Source of the DNA: Mycobacterium gordonae
Lineage (GTDB): Bacteria; Actinomycetota; Actinomycetes; Mycobacteriales; Mycobacteriaceae
Direction: 5' to 3'
Assembly: GCF_002101675.1 (NCBI RefSeq)
Contig: NZ_LQOY01000023.1
Coordinates: forward strand, 1-38,220
DNA length: 38,220 nucleotides
Shown: piece after piece, positions 1 to 7,467 of the stretch
Layout of the letters: each line of letters begins with the position of its first letter
How positions within the stretch are numbered: position 1 is the stretch's first letter
Notes under the pieces: model-generated
The model's database searches: none
What the model was told of the DNA's origin: nothing
The model's input: only the letters and a program-made list of their open reading frames with translations
Program-made: the position numbers and the translations under genes

Positions 1-470
1 GGGGTGGCGGGCAGTGGGGCGGGCATCGAGCTTCCCTGCGGCGCGGCACCGATCAGCGACGCCACGATGGTGCCATGTGCATCGCAGTCCATCAGGCCGT
101 CGCCGCCCATGATGTAGTCACCGCCGGCGACCACCCGCAGCCGCGGGCTGGGATTGATACCGGTGTCGATGATCGCCACCGGCACCCCGTTGCCGGTCGA
201 GTACTGCCAGGCCTTGCCGATGTTGAGCATCGTGAAGCCCGGCGCGGTGACCGCCACGTTGGGATCGGCCACGGTGATGGTCCGGGCGCACATGTTGCTT
301 TGCCGCATCGGCTGGTCGGCGGCCGGCCTGCCGTCTGGGGGCACCCGGGACGGGTCGATCGTCGGCGGCGGAATCGCCTGTGCCGTCGGATAACTCGTTG
401 AGAGAGCGACGACGAGACCGGCCAGCGCCACGGCGCACAGCCGCCGGCCGGTCGCAGCTGGCCGCGTCAT
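1..470 (-). CDS. mycP2: Mycosin serine protease of ESX-2, N-terminal part (runs off the window)
   Basis: Mycosins are subtilisin-like (S8) membrane-anchored proteases that stabilise type VII secretion complexes in the mycobacterial envelope. Only about 156 residues are in the window. A basic start and hydrophobic stretch (about residues 11-32, ending TAQA) look like a signal peptide. The catalytic Asp is in VAIIDTG (Asp102) and the catalytic His in DAHGT (His132); the Ser lies beyond the edge. The segment GGDYIMG..DGL.DCDAHGT resembles MycP2 of M. tuberculosis as I recall it, which together with the neighbours supports ESX-2 rather than another ESX system. The ATG shares bases with the eccD2 stop (ATGA), so translation is probably coupled. 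Start choice is firm; whether the gene is intact cannot be judged. Confidence 0.88.
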   Translation of the reverse strand, partial: MTRPAATGRRLCAVALAGLVVALSTSYPTAQAIPPPTIDPSRVPPDGRPAADQPMRQSNMCARTITVADPNVAVTAPGFTMLNIGKAWQYSTGNGVPVAIIDTGINPSPRLRVVAGGDYIMGGDGLMDCDAHGTIVASLIGAAPQGSSMPAPLPAT

Positions 471-1945
471 CGCATCCGCACCCAATTGAACAGCCCGCCG
501 ATCCAGGCCGCCATCGGCAGTGCCGCAATGATGGCCGCGATCTCGAGCCATTCCGCGGCCATCCGGACCAGCGGGGTGAACCGTGTAATCGGAACCAGCA
601 GCGCGGCCAACAGTCCAGCGCCCGCGAAGGCAGCCAGCAACACCGCCGCCACCACCAGTGCCTGGGCCGACGACGCCGGCTCGTGCAGAACGTATTTGAC
701 GACACCGGCGCAGGTTGCCGCCGCCGCCCCGGAGACCAGCGCAACGGCTTGGCGCTTATCGGCGAAGGCGCGGCCCCTGCTGATGAAGATCAACACGAAG
801 AGCGCCGCGAGTACCGCGGCCGCCGTGGCGCGGTCGCGGCCCGGCATCAGCGAAGACCACACCGCGGCGGGCAACGCTGCCGCGGCGCCGATGCAGATTC
901 CGGTCAAAACGTGGTTGGCCCGTATCGCGGCCGCGGCGATCTGTGCTCCGCGAGGAGTGGTGTCGGGATTCGCGTCCTCGTCGCCGGCCTCGCTCACCGG
1001 AGAGACCGCGTCGGTCGGAAGTCCGGCGCTGCGCCGGAACAGGTCGCGCCCGGTGATCGAGCCAAAGTACGGCCGGATCCGCGCCACCCAGAGCGCGATC
1101 GTCGGTGCCGACGTCAGCAGGAACAGCAGGGCGATCAGAGTGCACATGCCTAACCACTGGGCGGGCACGGGCCACCACATCCGCAGCGCCGCAACGGTTC
1201 CGGCCAATGCGGACAGCGTCACCACCGTCGCGGCCAGACTGAGGTACCGTCCGGTCGCCGCGGTGACGGCCCAGGTCAGCACCGCGGTGGTCAATGTGGC
1301 GATGAACAGGTGGGGGGCTCCCGGCTGCCCCGGCGCAGCGCTGCCCAGGGCGACCGTGAACAGCGGCACGGCCAGCCATCCGAGCCCGTCGATCATGTCC
1401 GTGCGGCGTGGCCACCACCGCCACACCAAGACAGCGCCGCCGGCCGACAGCAGCCCGACGCCACCGGTCAGGATGCTGGGCGTCCAGGCGTCGGTCGAGA
1501 TGCGTTGTCGCACCGCCAGTCCCAGCAGGGTGGCGGCGGCGGCCGCGGTGATGGCCAGCGCGGTGTGGGCAGCGGTTTGCACCGTGACCGGTTCGAAAAG
1601 CCTCTTGCCCACTCGGGCCAGCCCGGTGGACAGCGACTCGTACTGCGGCTCGAACGACTCCCCGTCCACCGCGGGTACCAGCGACAGCGTCGCGCCGTCC
1701 TCGACGCCGAGTTCGTCGAGGGTCTTGGTCACATCCAGGCGCACACCGTTGGCCTTGTGCAATTCGTAACCGGCGCCGGCGTCCAGCCCGCTCAGCCCGC
1801 GGCGCTTGAGCTCGTCGTTGAGCAGCTCTACGGCGTTGTCGAGGAAGACCTCGATGGGCACCGATGCCGGGTACACCTGCGAAAGCAGGTGTTCACCGCA
1901 GACCACGGCGACCGCACACCGTGCCGGGAAGGACACCTTCGCCAT
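467..1945 (-). CDS. eccD2: ESX-2 type VII secretion membrane channel protein EccD
   Basis: EccD forms the multi-helix inner-membrane vestibule of type VII secretion complexes. The protein (about 492 residues) starts with a soluble ubiquitin-like domain (roughly residues 1-95, with a cytosolic linker to about 125) followed by about eleven hydrophobic segments, the usual EccD plan and close to the roughly 510 residues of M. tuberculosis EccD2. A soluble loop interrupts the helices at about residues 300-340. Upstream the MinD-like gene stops at TGATG, so the ATG used here overlaps that stop by one base; a GTG one codon earlier (1948) is the alternative. Downstream it overlaps mycP2. EccD normally assembles with EccB, EccC and EccE; genes for EccB and EccC are not seen in this window. 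Confidence 0.88.
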   Translation of the reverse strand: MAKVSFPARCAVAVVCGEHLLSQVYPASVPIEVFLDNAVELLNDELKRRGLSGLDAGAGYELHKANGVRLDVTKTLDELGVEDGATLSLVPAVDGESFEPQYESLSTGLARVGKRLFEPVTVQTAAHTALAITAAAAATLLGLAVRQRISTDAWTPSILTGGVGLLSAGGAVLVWRWWPRRTDMIDGLGWLAVPLFTVALGSAAPGQPGAPHLFIATLTTAVLTWAVTAATGRYLSLAATVVTLSALAGTVAALRMWWPVPAQWLGMCTLIALLFLLTSAPTIALWVARIRPYFGSITGRDLFRRSAGLPTDAVSPVSEAGDEDANPDTTPRGAQIAAAAIRANHVLTGICIGAAAALPAAVWSSLMPGRDRATAAAVLAALFVLIFISRGRAFADKRQAVALVSGAAAATCAGVVKYVLHEPASSAQALVVAAVLLAAFAGAGLLAALLVPITRFTPLVRMAAEWLEIAAIIAALPMAAWIGGLFNWVRMR

Positions 1946-2946
1946 CACCGTGGCCTGTCGGCGTCCGGAATGTATTTGTCGGCGAGCGCCGCGGTGATCT
2001 CGAACAGCCGCAGTCGTGATTGCTTTCGCAATTCGTGGCGGGTGTCAATTATGCCGCCCTTCGCGAGATACGGGTCATACGGCATGAATTCGACGCTCGC
2101 CCCCGATTGCCGGAAGCGCTCGGTGAGGTAGTTGCGGGCATCCGGGTCGTATTTATTGCGGCTGTCGTTGAGGATGACGGTGCTGCGGGACACCAATTCG
2201 TGGAAGCCCATCGACCGGAGCAGGTCGATGGCGCGCGTCACCGGCAGCGAAGTGTCGGCGGTCAAACCCGAGACGAAGACCAGCGCATCGCACGCGTCCA
2301 GCACCGCCTTCATCACCGGGTGCTCCAGGTCGTCAGAGGTGTCGACCACGATGACGGTGTGGGTGCGGCGCAACCGCGACAGCACTCCGGTGAACATCGA
2401 CGGCACCAACGGCCGCGGTTGATCCGACGCGCGGTTGCCGGCCAGCACGTCGAGCCCGATGCTGTTCTGCCCCAGGTGTTCCCGGATGTCGGCGTAGCCC
2501 TGGACGTCGGTGTCGTTCAAAACGGCCGAATAGTCCCCGGGTGGTGACTCGTCGATCCGGCCGGCCAGTGTCCCGAACCCGGGGGCCGCGTCGATCGCGA
2601 CGACATTGTCCGGGCGGCATTCCCGGAACACTCCGCCGATGCAGGCGGTCATCGTGGTCTTGCCGACGCCACCTTTACCCGAGATGATTCCGATCACGTA
2701 CTGCTTGCGGATATGACGCCGGATGCGCGTCTGCAATTCCCGGTAATGCCGTTCGGCGGGCGACTCCCCGAGATTTATGGTCTGGAAAGACACCGCATAC
2801 ACGAATTTGCGCCAGCCCGATCCGGGCGGGACTTTGCGCGGCGCCACCATGTCGGAAATGCGCAGCGTGCCCGAGACCGATTCCTGGTGTTGGTAACGTC
2901 CCGTCTGTTCCGCGGCGTTCGGACCTGAATTCCATGTATTCGTCAC
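1945..2946 (-). CDS. ESX-2 associated MinD/ParA-like ATPase (Rv3888c type)
   Basis: This is a deviant-Walker P-loop ATPase of the MinD/ParA class that occurs in several ESX loci; its exact task in secretion is not established. The Walker A motif SGKGGVGKTT is at about residues 93-102, and VIVVDTSDD looks like the later acidic motif. The C-terminal half keeps a ParA-like fold pattern (NDSR, then the YDPYLAKGG region). The part from KVPPGSGWRKF onward closely resembles Rv3888c as I remember it. The start is uncertain: GTG at 2946 gives 333 residues, near the roughly 340 of Rv3888c, and is chosen for length although no clear ribosome-binding site precedes it; ATG at 2850 gives 301 residues. It overlaps eccD2 by one base and is probably co-transcribed with espG2. 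Confidence 0.75.
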   Translation of the reverse strand: MTNTWNSGPNAAEQTGRYQHQESVSGTLRISDMVAPRKVPPGSGWRKFVYAVSFQTINLGESPAERHYRELQTRIRRHIRKQYVIGIISGKGGVGKTTMTACIGGVFRECRPDNVVAIDAAPGFGTLAGRIDESPPGDYSAVLNDTDVQGYADIREHLGQNSIGLDVLAGNRASDQPRPLVPSMFTGVLSRLRRTHTVIVVDTSDDLEHPVMKAVLDACDALVFVSGLTADTSLPVTRAIDLLRSMGFHELVSRSTVILNDSRNKYDPDARNYLTERFRQSGASVEFMPYDPYLAKGGIIDTRHELRKQSRLRLFEITAALADKYIPDADRPR

Positions 2947-2981
2947 AGCGCAATTACTAACACTTCGGTGATACCTCTCGA

Positions 2982-3815
2982 CTACACAACTTTGCGGTAC
3001 GAATGCCAGTCCTGCCGAGCCGGCAGGCGCCGCATCATGCGGGTGATCGCGGCAGCGATATCGCCGCTGGTGCCGGGGCTGATGATCATCCACCGCCGTC
3101 CTGCGGATTCGACGTCCTCGGCCAGCAGCCGCCCTTCCAGCGTGTCGATGATGGTCACCGCGCTGGGGTCGACATGGGTGCGTGCGAATCGGCCCGACTC
3201 CACTCCCGACTGAATCCCAACGATCGACGCTTGTGCGGACCGGTCCGGATCTGCGGCGAGGGTCAGCAGGCGCAGCTGATCGGCGTCGAGGCGCTGTCTG
3301 GCCAGGAAACTGTGCAGCGCCTCCCGGCCGGCCGCCGCGGTCCGCGTCGCGGCGGCGTCGAGGGTGACGGGGCGCAACGGCGCAGGCTCGAGTTGACCGC
3401 ACAATCGCTCGATCGCTCTGGTCAACACCGTGCTGGCCGTTGCTTCAGCGGTCGCCGTACCCGCGCCGCCGATGCGAATCAGCTCCGCGGACCGCTCCAG
3501 GGTGACCCACCATTGCGCGAACCTGGCGAGCAGGACCCGGGCCGGTTCGCCGTCACCGGGTGCACGGACTTGCACGATCAGCGCGACATCGCGGCGCGAC
3601 AGGACGGTCAGCCACTCCACCACTGTCGGGTCCACGGCATCAAGCCCGTCGATGACACCGGCGTCACGCAAGTCGGCCGTGACCGGATGGCGCAGGGCCA
3701 GTGCCTTGGGCTCCACGCTGGGCAGATGGGGGCGCAGACCCAGCTCGGGAGCGATCGACTCGATCCCGGTGAGCACTTGCAGGGCCCAGAGCCCGTCGAC
3801 AGTGGTGGTTAGCAC
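2982..3815 (-). CDS. espG2: ESX-2 chaperone EspG2
   Basis: EspG proteins are cytosolic chaperones that bind the tip of cognate PE-PPE pairs before type VII export. The 277-residue product matches the EspG plan: an N-terminal LTTTVDGLW segment, a central ADPDR region, and a C-terminal SPGTSGDIAAAI..RRLPA..WHSYR end that I recognise from EspG2 (Rv3889c, 276 residues). The GTG at 3815 is chosen over longer starts because it gives the family N-terminus and has a GAGGGA ribosome-binding site six bases upstream. The gene lies between esxC and the MinD-like gene in the usual order. Oddly, the PE36/PPE69 partners expected beyond esxD are absent here, so its client proteins must be encoded elsewhere or lost. 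Confidence 0.85.
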   Translation of the reverse strand: MLTTTVDGLWALQVLTGIESIAPELGLRPHLPSVEPKALALRHPVTADLRDAGVIDGLDAVDPTVVEWLTVLSRRDVALIVQVRAPGDGEPARVLLARFAQWWVTLERSAELIRIGGAGTATAEATASTVLTRAIERLCGQLEPAPLRPVTLDAAATRTAAAGREALHSFLARQRLDADQLRLLTLAADPDRSAQASIVGIQSGVESGRFARTHVDPSAVTIIDTLEGRLLAEDVESAGRRWMIISPGTSGDIAAAITRMMRRLPARQDWHSYRKVV

Positions 3816-3881
3816 GGTGTCCCTCAATGCAGGCCAAGGGCGCACGCCAATGCATGCGCCCCGCCGGCCCACTCGGAGTTG

Positions 3882-4172
3882 CTAGGTGAACAAGGTGCCC
3901 ATCTGGGCATCGGTCGCCTGGGCCATTTCGTCCACGTTGTGCACGGTGTGAGCGTGCCGGCTGACGGTCTGGATCAGGTCTTCCAGGCCGTGCAACATCT
4001 GTTGCTGCGCGTCGAAGAATGCCGTCGCGCCGTGGCCCTGGAAGAAGTCCCCGAGCGCCTGGGTCATGTGCAGGACATCGGCGTGGATTTCCATCAGCTG
4101 CGCGGCCTGGCTTCCGACCTCACCGGCGAATCCGATGACGGCGCCGTGGTTGTAAACGATCTGATCTGTCAT
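3882..4172 (-). CDS. esxC: ESAT-6-like WXG100 family protein EsxC
   Basis: A 96-residue helical-hairpin secreted protein of the WXG100 family, expected to pair with the product of the adjacent esxD. Length, the start MTDQI.YN.GAV and the segment FFQGHGA.AFFDAQ.QML resemble EsxC of M. tuberculosis (95 residues). The turn normally holding W-x-G here reads F-Q-G, as EsxC proteins tend to do, while the partner EsxD keeps Trp. Such divergence within a pair is common for Esx heterodimers. It is followed downstream (minus strand) by espG2 and preceded by esxD with a 56-base gap, so both are likely on one transcript from the promoter at 4606-4634. Confidence 0.88.
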   Translation of the reverse strand: MTDQIVYNHGAVIGFAGEVGSQAAQLMEIHADVLHMTQALGDFFQGHGATAFFDAQQQMLHGLEDLIQTVSRHAHTVHNVDEMAQATDAQMGTLFT

Positions 4173-4228
4173 GACGGTGATTCCTTACCTGGGTAGTTCA
4201 GCGATTCCGGAGGGGACAGCGATGTGAG

Positions 4229-4555
4229 TCAGACCGCCTGGGCTCCTCCGCCGAACACGCCGTTGAGGTTGTGCGCCGCGTCCGCTTCGTGGTTCTCCAT
4301 CAGCACGGCCGCCTGGCCCAGCCCGTGCGCCAACCGCTGACCGCCTGACATGATCTGCTGCAGGTCGTGGTGGATCTGACCCGCGGTGTTCAGCGAGGTC
4401 GAGCCGGCATCGCCCGCCCACCCGGTGGCGCTGATGATGTTCTCATGACCACTGAGGTACTGGTTGGCGATTGCCACAGCCTCTTGCAGTCGTGTTTCAA
4501 TTCGCTGCTGAGTACTGCGCAGCAGTTCCGGAGTGACAACGGTCGCATTTGCCAT
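4229..4555 (-). CDS. esxD: ESAT-6-like WXG100 family protein EsxD
   Basis: A 108-residue WXG100-family protein, the likely partner of EsxC in the ESX-2 system. It shows the family pattern of two amphipathic helices around a W-A-G turn (Trp near residue 46, in ATGWAGDAG) and ends with HEADAAHNLNGVFG, close to the HEADSQ.AFQALFG end of M. tuberculosis EsxD (107 residues) as I recall it. ATG start, with a GAGGGAG ribosome-binding site about nine bases upstream. It is the first gene of the ESX operon in this window: beyond it come a promoter and then an unrelated gene, whereas M. tuberculosis has PPE69, PE36, eccC2 and eccB2 upstream. Confidence 0.87.
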   Translation of the reverse strand: MANATVVTPELLRSTQQRIETRLQEAVAIANQYLSGHENIISATGWAGDAGSTSLNTAGQIHHDLQQIMSGGQRLAHGLGQAAVLMENHEADAAHNLNGVFGGGAQAV

Positions 4556-4765
4556 TATTTACGTCTCCCTCAATTAATTGCACTCTCCGAGCTCGGGTCT
4601 GCGTAAAACTAGACCAGCTTCGACGGGCTGTCACTTCACCCAATGCCGTTGATAGACAGGCATTAATCAGGCTGTTTAGTGCACACGAGAAGTGCGCGTG
4701 TGTCAAACCGTGCGCGAAGATCGTCGGGATTCATAGTTATTAGCTGTTCTTCGTTACAGATGAAT
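4556..4765. other. Intergenic region at the ESX-2 remnant junction
   Basis: This stretch separates esxD from the Rv3906c-type gene. It is less GC-rich than its surroundings. It holds the esxD promoter (4606-4634), a perfect 10-bp palindrome CAATTAATTG (4571-4580) between that promoter and the esxD ribosome-binding site, and a small hairpin with arms CACACG/CGTGTG (4682-4687, 4697-4702). I see no remnant of PPE69, PE36, eccC2 or eccB2 coding sequence in it. The palindrome could be an operator, but nothing else supports that. Confidence 0.5.
4606..4634 (-). promoter_or_regulatory. Predicted SigA-type promoter of the esxD operon
   Basis: On the minus strand GTGACA (plus 4629-4634, five of six bases of TTGACA) is followed after 17 bases by TAGTTT (plus 4606-4611, fits TANNNT). 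Transcription would begin near 4599, leaving a leader of about 44 bases with the GAGGGAG ribosome-binding site of esxD. The fit to the housekeeping consensus is good, but no start site has been measured. Confidence 0.5.
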
Positions 4766-5275
4766 TCAAAGTGTGGCGGCACCATCGGCCGATCCGTCGC
4801 TGTCGGTATCCGACAGACGAAGATCCCAGAGCCCGTCGCCGTCGGTGTCGACATATCCGGTCACTTCTTCAACGCCGGCGCAGACGACCCGGTCGGCCGT
4901 CCCGTCGCCGTTCGTGTCGATCAAGCGGTCGTCGGAATTCCCCTGCCCATCGAAGTCGACCAGCGGACCGCCGTGGTGTTCCACGCCATCGAGGCCGAAC
5001 CACCGCAGCTGCCCCTCGCGGTCGACCGCGACCGCCCACGTTCCCGACCCGTCGTCGACGAAGTAACTCTCCGGAGTGCCGTCGTTGTCGACGTCGAGCA
5101 CCGCATGGTCGGCCAGGCCGTCGCCGTCGAAGTCGGCCAGCGCGTCGTCCCGCAGGCCGTCACCATCCAGATCCAGCCCGATCGCGTCGAGCGTGCCGTC
5201 GCTGTCGAGGTCCAGATCGGGCGGCCGAGTCCAGATGGAGGCCGCACCGTCGTCTCCGCCCAAGCAGTAGTCCAT
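4766..5275 (-). CDS. Aspartate-rich calcium-binding-like repeat protein (Rv3906c type)
   Basis: The 169-residue product consists almost wholly of acidic repeats of the form D-x-D-x-D-G (DLDSDGTLD, DLDGDGLRD, DFDGDGLAD, DVDNDGTPE, DTNGDGTAD, DTDGDGLWD, DTDSDGSAD), about eight copies spaced 10-20 residues. Such loops resemble calcium-binding loops of EF-hand, dockerin or thrombospondin type-3 repeats, so calcium binding is a reasonable inference. No signal peptide or membrane segment is visible; the protein starts MDYCLGGDDG. Length and position next to pcnA match Rv3906c, a conserved hypothetical. No convincing ribosome-binding site precedes the ATG, so the true start could differ. Its function is unknown. 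Here the toxin-antitoxin pair lies between it and pcnA. Confidence 0.7.
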   Translation of the reverse strand: MDYCLGGDDGAASIWTRPPDLDLDSDGTLDAIGLDLDGDGLRDDALADFDGDGLADHAVLDVDNDGTPESYFVDDGSGTWAVAVDREGQLRWFGLDGVEHHGGPLVDFDGQGNSDDRLIDTNGDGTADRVVCAGVEEVTGYVDTDGDGLWDLRLSDTDSDGSADGAATL

Positions 5276-5314
5276 GCAGGATTCGACGGAGACCCGTAGC
5301 CCTCGGTTCCCTGC

Positions 5315-5713
5315 TCATCCCTTAATCGTCGGCGTCAGTGCCGCCCGCTGAATCTGGCGATCATTGGTCACGATGCTGAGGCTCCGCCGCGCGGCTTGTG
5401 CGACGAGGATCCGGTCGAAGGGGTCATTGTGGTCCCAGTTGAGGCGCCCCGCGAAAATCGCGTCCTCGGCGTCAATCGCCAGATCCCGCGCTGCCATATC
5501 GGCGACCACGTCTCGCCAGGCCGACAACAGCGGCTCCCCGTCCAGGCGGCCCAGCCGCGTCTTGATCGCAATCTCCCATGCCGACGCCGCCGACACCAGC
5601 ACTTCAGTACGTGGGTCCGCGAGCAGCTCGCGGGCCTCCGCATCGATCTTGTCCGGCGCGCTGACCAGCCACAACAGAACATGCGTGTCCAGCAGAACCC
5701 GCACCGGGGCCAT
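5315..5713 (-). CDS. vapC: VapC-like PIN-domain ribonuclease toxin
   Basis: PIN-domain toxins are Mg-dependent ribonucleases that block translation when the antitoxin is lost. The 132-residue protein has the four-acid PIN layout: Asp in LLDTH near residue 7, Glu in SAWEIAIK near 45, Asp in the DHNDPFDR block near 97-102, and Asp in IVTNDR near 117. The ATG at 5713 gives the usual start just before VRVLLDTHVLLW; a longer start within the antitoxin reading region is less likely. The ATG overlaps the antitoxin stop as TGATG, typical of a translationally coupled pair. The pair is inserted between two genes that are adjacent in M. tuberculosis. Which numbered VapC it corresponds to cannot be said. 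Confidence 0.85.
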   Translation of the reverse strand: MAPVRVLLDTHVLLWLVSAPDKIDAEARELLADPRTEVLVSAASAWEIAIKTRLGRLDGEPLLSAWRDVVADMAARDLAIDAEDAIFAGRLNWDHNDPFDRILVAQAARRSLSIVTNDRQIQRAALTPTIKG

Positions 5714-5949
5714 CAGGGCCCGTCGCCTTCCCACATCGCTATTTCGGCGTCGGGCAGCGGCGCGTTGAAGTCATCCGGCACCGCCAACATCGGCAATTGG
5801 CCGAACCTGCGTGGCACGGGATTCACCGGCGACAGCACTGCGACTGGGCGGCCATGGCTGGTGATGGTGACAGAAGCCCCCGTCCGCTGCACCTCAGCCA
5901 GCAGGGCATTAAGCCGGGCCTTGGCTTCGGTGCTGGAGACGGACTTCAT
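5713..5949 (-). CDS. Phd/YefM-type antitoxin of the vapBC-like pair
   Basis: A 78-residue antitoxin. The N-terminal half (SSTEAKARLNALLAEVQRTG, then VTITSHGRPVAVLSPV) is the DNA-binding Phd/YefM fold; the C-terminal tail (PLPDAEIAMWEGDG) is acidic and should wrap the toxin. Phd-type antitoxins repress their own operon and neutralise the toxin. The ATG is only 7 bases from a perfect inverted repeat and 6 bases from a -10-like element, so the mRNA may be leaderless. No ribosome-binding site is seen, in agreement with that. It overlaps vapC by one base. The antitoxin family is clear; the vapB name would be by convention only. Confidence 0.85.
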   Translation of the reverse strand: MKSVSSTEAKARLNALLAEVQRTGASVTITSHGRPVAVLSPVNPVPRRFGQLPMLAVPDDFNAPLPDAEIAMWEGDGP

Positions 5950-5973
5950 GGGCTCAGACTAGTCGCACTAGTC
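5950..5973 (-). promoter_or_regulatory. Operator and -10 element of the toxin-antitoxin operon
   Basis: A perfect inverted repeat GACTAGT-CGC-ACTAGTC occupies 5957-5963 and 5967-5973. On the minus strand TAGTCT (plus 5956-5961, fits TANNNT) ends six bases before the antitoxin ATG, the spacing expected of a leaderless mycobacterial promoter. One repeat arm overlaps this -10, so an antitoxin bound here would block RNA polymerase. The other arm overlaps the pcnA stop codon (5968-5970). Autoregulation is inferred from the family. Confidence 0.6.
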
Positions 5974-7419
5974 CGATTGGTCAGAGCCCCGAGTCTCCCA
6001 CCAGGCCAACAGCTCCGCCGTCGCTTCCTCCGTGGACAGCGGCCCGCGATCCAGCCGCAGCTCCTTGAGGAATCGCCACGCCTCTCCCACTTGCGGGCCG
6101 GCGGGGATGTCGAGCAGCCGCATGATCTCGTTGCCGTCCAGGTCGGGACGCACCCGGTTCAGGTCCTCCTGGGCGGCCAGTTCGGCGATCCGCTCCTCCA
6201 GCCGGTCATAGGACGCGCGCAGCCTGGCGGCCCGGCGCTTGTTGCGGGTCGTGCAGTCCGCGCGCACCAGCTTGTGCAATTGGGGCAGCAGGGGTCCGGC
6301 GTCGGTGACGTAGCGGCGCACCGCTGAGTCGGTCCACTTGCCCTCGCCGTAGCCGTGGAACCGCAGGTGCAGAAACACCAGCTGGGACACGTCGTCGACC
6401 ATCTGCTTGGAGTACTTCAGCGCCCGCATCCGCTTGCGCACCATCTTGGCGCCGACCACCTCGTGGTGGTGAAAGCTGACCCCGCCGTTGGGTTCGTGGC
6501 GGCGGGTGGCCGGCTTGCCGATGTCGTGCAGCAGCGCCGCCCAGCGCAGCACGAGATCCGGGCCCTGATCCTCGAGCTCGATCGCCTGGCGCAGCACGGT
6601 CAGCGAGTGCTGGTAGACGTCCTTGTGCTGGTGATGCTCGTCGATGGCCATCTGCATGCCGCCGATCTCGGGCAGCACCACCTCGCCCATCCCGGTCTGC
6701 ACCAGCAGGTCGATGCCGTCCACCGGGTTGGCCCCGCACAGCAGCTTGTCCAGTTCGACGGCCACCCGTTCCACGCTGATCCTGGCCAGCTCCGGGGCCA
6801 TCTGCTCGATCGCCGTGCGCACCCGCGGAGCCACCACCACACCGAGCTGGGACACGAACCGCGCGGCGCGCAGCATCCGCAGCGGGTCGTCGCCGAAAGA
6901 CACCTCCGGCGGCATCGGGGTGTCGAGCACCTTGGCCCGCAGCGCGACCAGGCCGTCAAGGGGATCGAGGAACTCGCCCAGCCCGTCGGCGGTGATGCGC
7001 ACCGCCATCGCGTTGACGGTGAAGTCGCGTCGCACCAGGTCGTCTTCCAGCCGGTCGCCGAACCGCACCTCCGGATGGCGCGTCACCTGGTCATAGGTGT
7101 CGGCCCGGAAGGTCGTGATCTCCAGCCGGTGACCGTCCTTGCCGACTCCGACGGTGCCGAACTCGATGCCGGTGTCCCACAGCGCGTCAGCGAACGGCCG
7201 CACGATCTGCTGGATCTGCTCGGGCCGCGCGTTGGTGGTGAAGTCCAGGTCCGGGCTCAGCCGGCCCAGCACGGCGTCCCGCACCGACCCGCCGACCAGG
7301 TACAACTCGTGACCCGCGGTCGCAAATGCCGCACCCAGCTCGCGCAACTGCGGCGCGTACTGGTGCAATGCGACCGCGGCGGCGGTCAGCAGCTCGGCGT
7401 CCGGGACGGGTTCAACCAC
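5968..7419 (-). CDS. pcnA: CCA-adding enzyme / poly(A) polymerase family nucleotidyltransferase
   Basis: This class II nucleotidyltransferase adds or repairs the CCA end of tRNAs. The 483-residue product has the catalytic head LVGGSVRDAVLG followed by the metal-binding D-L-D in SPDLDFTT (about residues 41-62), the RRDFTVNAMA motif near 150, the neck region DDPLRMLRAARF, and a C-terminal HD domain with HHQHKDVYQHSL and HDIGKPATRRH. Length agrees with PcnA of M. tuberculosis (480). GTG start at 7419; the ribosome-binding site is weak. Since mycobacterial tRNA genes often lack an encoded CCA, as the tRNA-Ile in this window does, the enzyme is needed for tRNA maturation. It is divergent from mutT4. 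Confidence 0.93.
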   Translation of the reverse strand: MVEPVPDAELLTAAAVALHQYAPQLRELGAAFATAGHELYLVGGSVRDAVLGRLSPDLDFTTNARPEQIQQIVRPFADALWDTGIEFGTVGVGKDGHRLEITTFRADTYDQVTRHPEVRFGDRLEDDLVRRDFTVNAMAVRITADGLGEFLDPLDGLVALRAKVLDTPMPPEVSFGDDPLRMLRAARFVSQLGVVVAPRVRTAIEQMAPELARISVERVAVELDKLLCGANPVDGIDLLVQTGMGEVVLPEIGGMQMAIDEHHQHKDVYQHSLTVLRQAIELEDQGPDLVLRWAALLHDIGKPATRRHEPNGGVSFHHHEVVGAKMVRKRMRALKYSKQMVDDVSQLVFLHLRFHGYGEGKWTDSAVRRYVTDAGPLLPQLHKLVRADCTTRNKRRAARLRASYDRLEERIAELAAQEDLNRVRPDLDGNEIMRLLDIPAGPQVGEAWRFLKELRLDRGPLSTEEATAELLAWWETRGSDQSD

Positions 7420-7467
7420 GTTCGGTGAGCCTAATAGGAATGCCTTGGTGACTCAGCGCACGTCCTG

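Noticed and set aside
1945..3402. Longer version of the MinD-like gene reaching 485 codons
   Set aside because: The extra N-terminal part lies inside espG2 on the same strand in another frame and is Arg-rich shadow; the start was placed at 2946.
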